A stretch of 64,000 nucleotides of DNA from assembly GCA_033296885.1 (NCBI GenBank), contig MU863931.1, forward strand, positions 1 to 64,000, given 5' to 3'. Both the position numbers and the translations under genes were made by a program. The notes below the pieces were generated by a model. The model saw only the letters and a program-made list of their open reading frames with translations, did no database searches and was not told where the DNA came from. The stretch comes from Triangularia verruculosa. Its lineage: Eukaryota > Ascomycota > Sordariomycetes > Sordariales > Podosporaceae. Below are positions 61,303-64,000 of this stretch, piece by piece (the first letter of the stretch is position 1; each line of letters starts with the position of its first letter).

Positions 61303-63700
61303 TTACTTGAGAGTAATAGTAACATTGCCCTTAAAATCATTGCTCGAGGCACCAACAATCAACATGAAGTCGCCTGGCTCAACGACATACTTCATCCTCG
61401 AATTCCACACCCCTAGATCCTGCATCTTAACTTTGATGCTAACCCTTTTGCTCTCCCCAGCCTTGAGGAACACCTTCTCAAAGCCCTTTAGCTGAATATT
61501 GGGCACCACAACACTAGCAACCAAGTCCTTCACATATACCTGGACGACCTCCTTTCCATCCCGCTCCGACGTATTCTTCACGGTAACACTGACAGTCACA
61601 GTGTCTCTCTCGCGGACCTCCTGTTTGTCCACGGCGACGCCCCTGTAAACAAATGTCGAGTAACTCTGACCGTAGCCGAACTCATATAGAGGCCTTGGGT
61701 CGCCTAAGACGTACTGACGACCGAAGATGAGCGTGCCGTTCTCGTAGGAAACGCCGGCATTTGGCGAGGGCCCCCGACCAGAGTTCCAGTGGTCGTAGTA
61801 GACAGGCAGGTCGCCAACGCTGTGGGGGAAACTGACAGTTAGTTTGCCGCTGGGATTCACGTCTCCGAAGAGCACGGATGCCAATGCAGCACCTCCTTGC
61901 TCAGAGGGATAGAACTGCTGAATAAGGGCTGCTGCATTTCCCGAGATCCAAGGCGCCGTGACGGGTTTCCCGGACGAAAAGACGACAACGGTTGGCTTGC
62001 CTGTCGCGACAATGGCGCGGACGAGAGGCTCCTGGGCACCCACAAGGTCAAGGTTGTTCACGTCAACAAGCTCGCCAGTCGTAGCATTATGCCCTTGCCA
62101 CAGCTCGTTTTGATCCCTAGACCAGGTGCCTACAACAACGACAGCGACGTCGGCAGCCTCAGCGGCTGCGATAGCCTCATCAAACCCGTCCTCTGAGGTA
62201 GACCAACGTTCGCAGCCCTTGGCATACGTGACTTTTCCCCTCCCGATGGCTTTGATGCCGTCGAGCGGAGTGACGCCGCGGGTGGAAGAGTTGACGATGA
62301 CATAATCTCCGTAGTTCATGAAACCATATGCCATGGGCCCAATGACGGCGATGGAAGCATCCTTGCGCAGAGGAAGGAGGTTGTTGTGATTCTCGAGAAG
62401 CACGATGGACTCCTCATCCAGCTTCTGGGCCAGGGCGACATGTTCGGGTGCGTGGATCACCTTGTTGGCCTCGGTTGCTGGGAGGCCCGGGAAGGGAGTC
62501 TCGAAGAGCCCAAGTTCAAACTTTGCCCTGAGGACGCGGGCGACAGCCGTGTCTACGACATCCTCCTTGATCTTGCGGCTTGACACCAACGCAGGGATCT
62601 GCTCGAAGGAGTAGGAGCCGCCTCCCATCTCCACATCGCCGCCAGCTGGGAGGATGTACTGGACGATAGCATCCTTGTCGATGGGATCCGACGCGCACAT
62701 CTTGAAATCTTTGCAAAGGCGATCGGAGGCGCCAGCGTCTGTCATGGTGAAGTACTTATATTCCCACTCGTCGCGGAGGATGTCGGTGAGAAGGTGGGGA
62801 TCCGAGACGGCCGGGATGCCGTCGTAGCTGTGGTATGCCGTCATGATGGAAAAGACACCTCCGTCGATGATGGCACGCCTATACGCCGGGAGGAAGGTGG
62901 TCCGCAATTCTCGCTCCCCGCCATGGGCCGGACCCGTGTTTAACCCCTGTTCCGTCACGCCAAAGGCAGCAAAGTGCTTCACCATGGCACTGACGCCAGC
63001 AGACTGCGCACCTTTGACGTAGGCATGGGCGAACTCTCCAGCGAGAAAGCCGTCCTCGCCGTATGTCTCCTCAACGCGGCCATGGCGAAGTTCGCGTGCC
63101 AAGTCAGCAACCGGAGCAAAGAGCTGGTTCACACCAATGGCGCGGGCCTCCTTGGCAATGATAACGGCCATCTCTTGAACCAAGGCCGGGTTCCAGGAGC
63201 ATCCGTGGGCGATGGGGGAGTTGAAAATGGTGGCATTGTCTGGGACGTGATAATCAGCAACAGCTCTGATGTTTCATCAGTGCAAGCAGTGCAAGGAACA
63301 TACGGGCAAGGAAACCGTGGATGCCCTCTGTTTGGACAAATGCTGGGATACCGAGATAGGTGTCCTCCTGGATGTAATCCTGGGCCGCTTTGATGTGCTC
63401 CGAGAGCCATTCGTTCGGCACGGGGACGCCAACATAAAATGAGTTCCCCCTGTCCCTGGTACTCCATTCCAGGCCAGTTTGATTGAGCGCCCCAGTTGTC
63501 TCGTTCATCCAGTTGCGGATATCCCCCTGGAGAAGCTGGGATGCCTTCTCCTCGATGGTCATCCGAGAGAGCAAGTCGGCCACGCGGGCGTTGACCGACA
63601 CCTTGGGGTTTTTGTAAACGGCATGTTTGAGACTGGGGCGTTTGTTGTCGGCAGCTGAGGCAGCCGCCGCAAGGATTAACGCCGATGGCAGAAGTCTCAT
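61303..63700 (-). CDS. Secreted GH3 beta-glucosidase
   Basis: Two exons, 63304-63700 and 61303-63239, joined over a 64-bp intron (GTATGT donor, CCCAG acceptor), give 777 residues. The nearer AGs at the intron end would break the frame or insert extra residues, whereas this splice yields HGFLAHNATIFNSPI as expected. Signal peptide MRLLPSALILAAAASA. The GH3 N-terminal domain contains QLFAPVADLARELRHGRVEETYGED, VKHFAAFG, and the nucleophile D300 in FTMTDAGASDRLC. The C-terminal alpha/beta sandwich has ESIVLLENHNNLLPL, and a fibronectin type III-like domain closes the protein (ending GDFMLIVGASSNDFKGNVTI). It cleaves terminal beta-glucosides, or related glycosides, outside the cell, probably in plant biomass use. 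All motifs are intact despite the AT-rich block that reaches almost to its stop codon. Confidence 0.93.
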
Positions 63701-64000
63701 GGCTTTCGTCCGCCCTGAGCCGAAGAACCCGAAGCTGTGGTTGAGTCGAGGGATGGAACAAGGTGCCAGGTGGGTGGACGGCGCCAGTCTGAGCTCGCCA
63801 TTGTGGGAGTATTGATGCCTCTTATGGTGCCGAGTAAACAATAACCATACGCCATGATTGTGCCCAAGCTCCCGAGTCGCCAAGGCATCAAATGCCGGGG
63901 GGTGTAAGTGAGGGCCCACTTGCCGAACTGGGCAGGTCCTGGAGCCGCGCCGAACCGATGTCGTGGTTGTGACCAACGGCTCAGCCGGGCCTTGCGTCCT
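63701..64000. other. Upstream region of the GH3 gene (window edge)
   Basis: 300 bp upstream of the beta-glucosidase start. It probably contains its promoter. No clear TATA box or other gene seen before the window ends. Confidence 0.4.

Noticed and set aside
1..64000. CRISPR array, prokaryotic operon or phage module
   Set aside because: No regularly spaced direct repeats, no ribosome binding sites; intron-bearing genes show a eukaryotic (fungal) genome.

Overview
The window is nuclear DNA of a filamentous ascomycete, most likely a Sordariomycete close to the Sordariales (Podospora/Cercophora type). The evidence is short phase-conserving introns of about 50-80 bp with GTANGT donors and CTNAC branch points, a HET-domain incompatibility gene, a DUF6594 gene, AT-rich RIP-like blocks with almost no GC, and many copies of the palindromic intergenic motif CCTACCTAGGTAGG. 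No prokaryotic, plasmid or viral signature was seen. Exon models were built by hand from splice signals and frame continuity.

Left part (1-11 kb): an AT-rich remnant runs into a broken DUF6594 gene. It is followed by a 2-oxoglutarate/Fe(II) dioxygenase, a 364-bp hAT-type MITE with an intact 8-bp target duplication, a large HET-domain protein, the MutY-type DNA glycosylase MYH1 and a fungal protein of unknown function whose frame holds two stops. Middle left (11-28 kb): mitochondrial ABC exporter ATM1, a DapA/HOGA-type aldolase, an isochorismatase-like hydrolase, a secreted M14 carboxypeptidase, a second MITE-like inverted repeat, a DUF1857 protein, a decayed ammonium transporter, an F-box protein, an MFS transporter, a YDG-repeat membrane protein and an ankyrin protein. 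Middle (28-41 kb): tRNA-Leu(AAG), an ENA-type P-type ATPase with a long upstream region carrying several PacC-type GCCAAG motifs, tRNA-Gly(TCC), tRNA-Ile(AAT), an acidic membrane protein, a 2EXR protein and a monocarboxylate-transporter-like MFS protein.

Right part (41-64 kb) is rich in secreted and surface proteins: a small four-cysteine secreted protein, a tannase/feruloyl esterase family enzyme, a secreted protein made of three diverged repeats, a possible 44-residue membrane microprotein, a YIL108W-type metallopeptidase fused to jacalin whose HExxH motif is lost, a TVP38/VTT membrane protein, a membrane-anchored aspartyl-protease-like protein lacking one catalytic Asp, a Thr/Asp-repeat GPI-type wall protein, a 3.3-kb AT-rich degenerate element bounded by 37-bp inverted repeats, and a secreted GH3 beta-glucosidase.

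There is no obvious biosynthetic cluster. The genes look like a chromosomal mosaic of housekeeping functions (ATM1, MYH1, TVP38, ENA) and accessory or secreted functions. The most unusual signals are the triply damaged ammonium transporter, the pseudo-metallopeptidase/jacalin protein, the three-repeat secreted protein, the microprotein, the two MITE-like elements, and the 51-bp repeats whose palindrome shows a paired base change.
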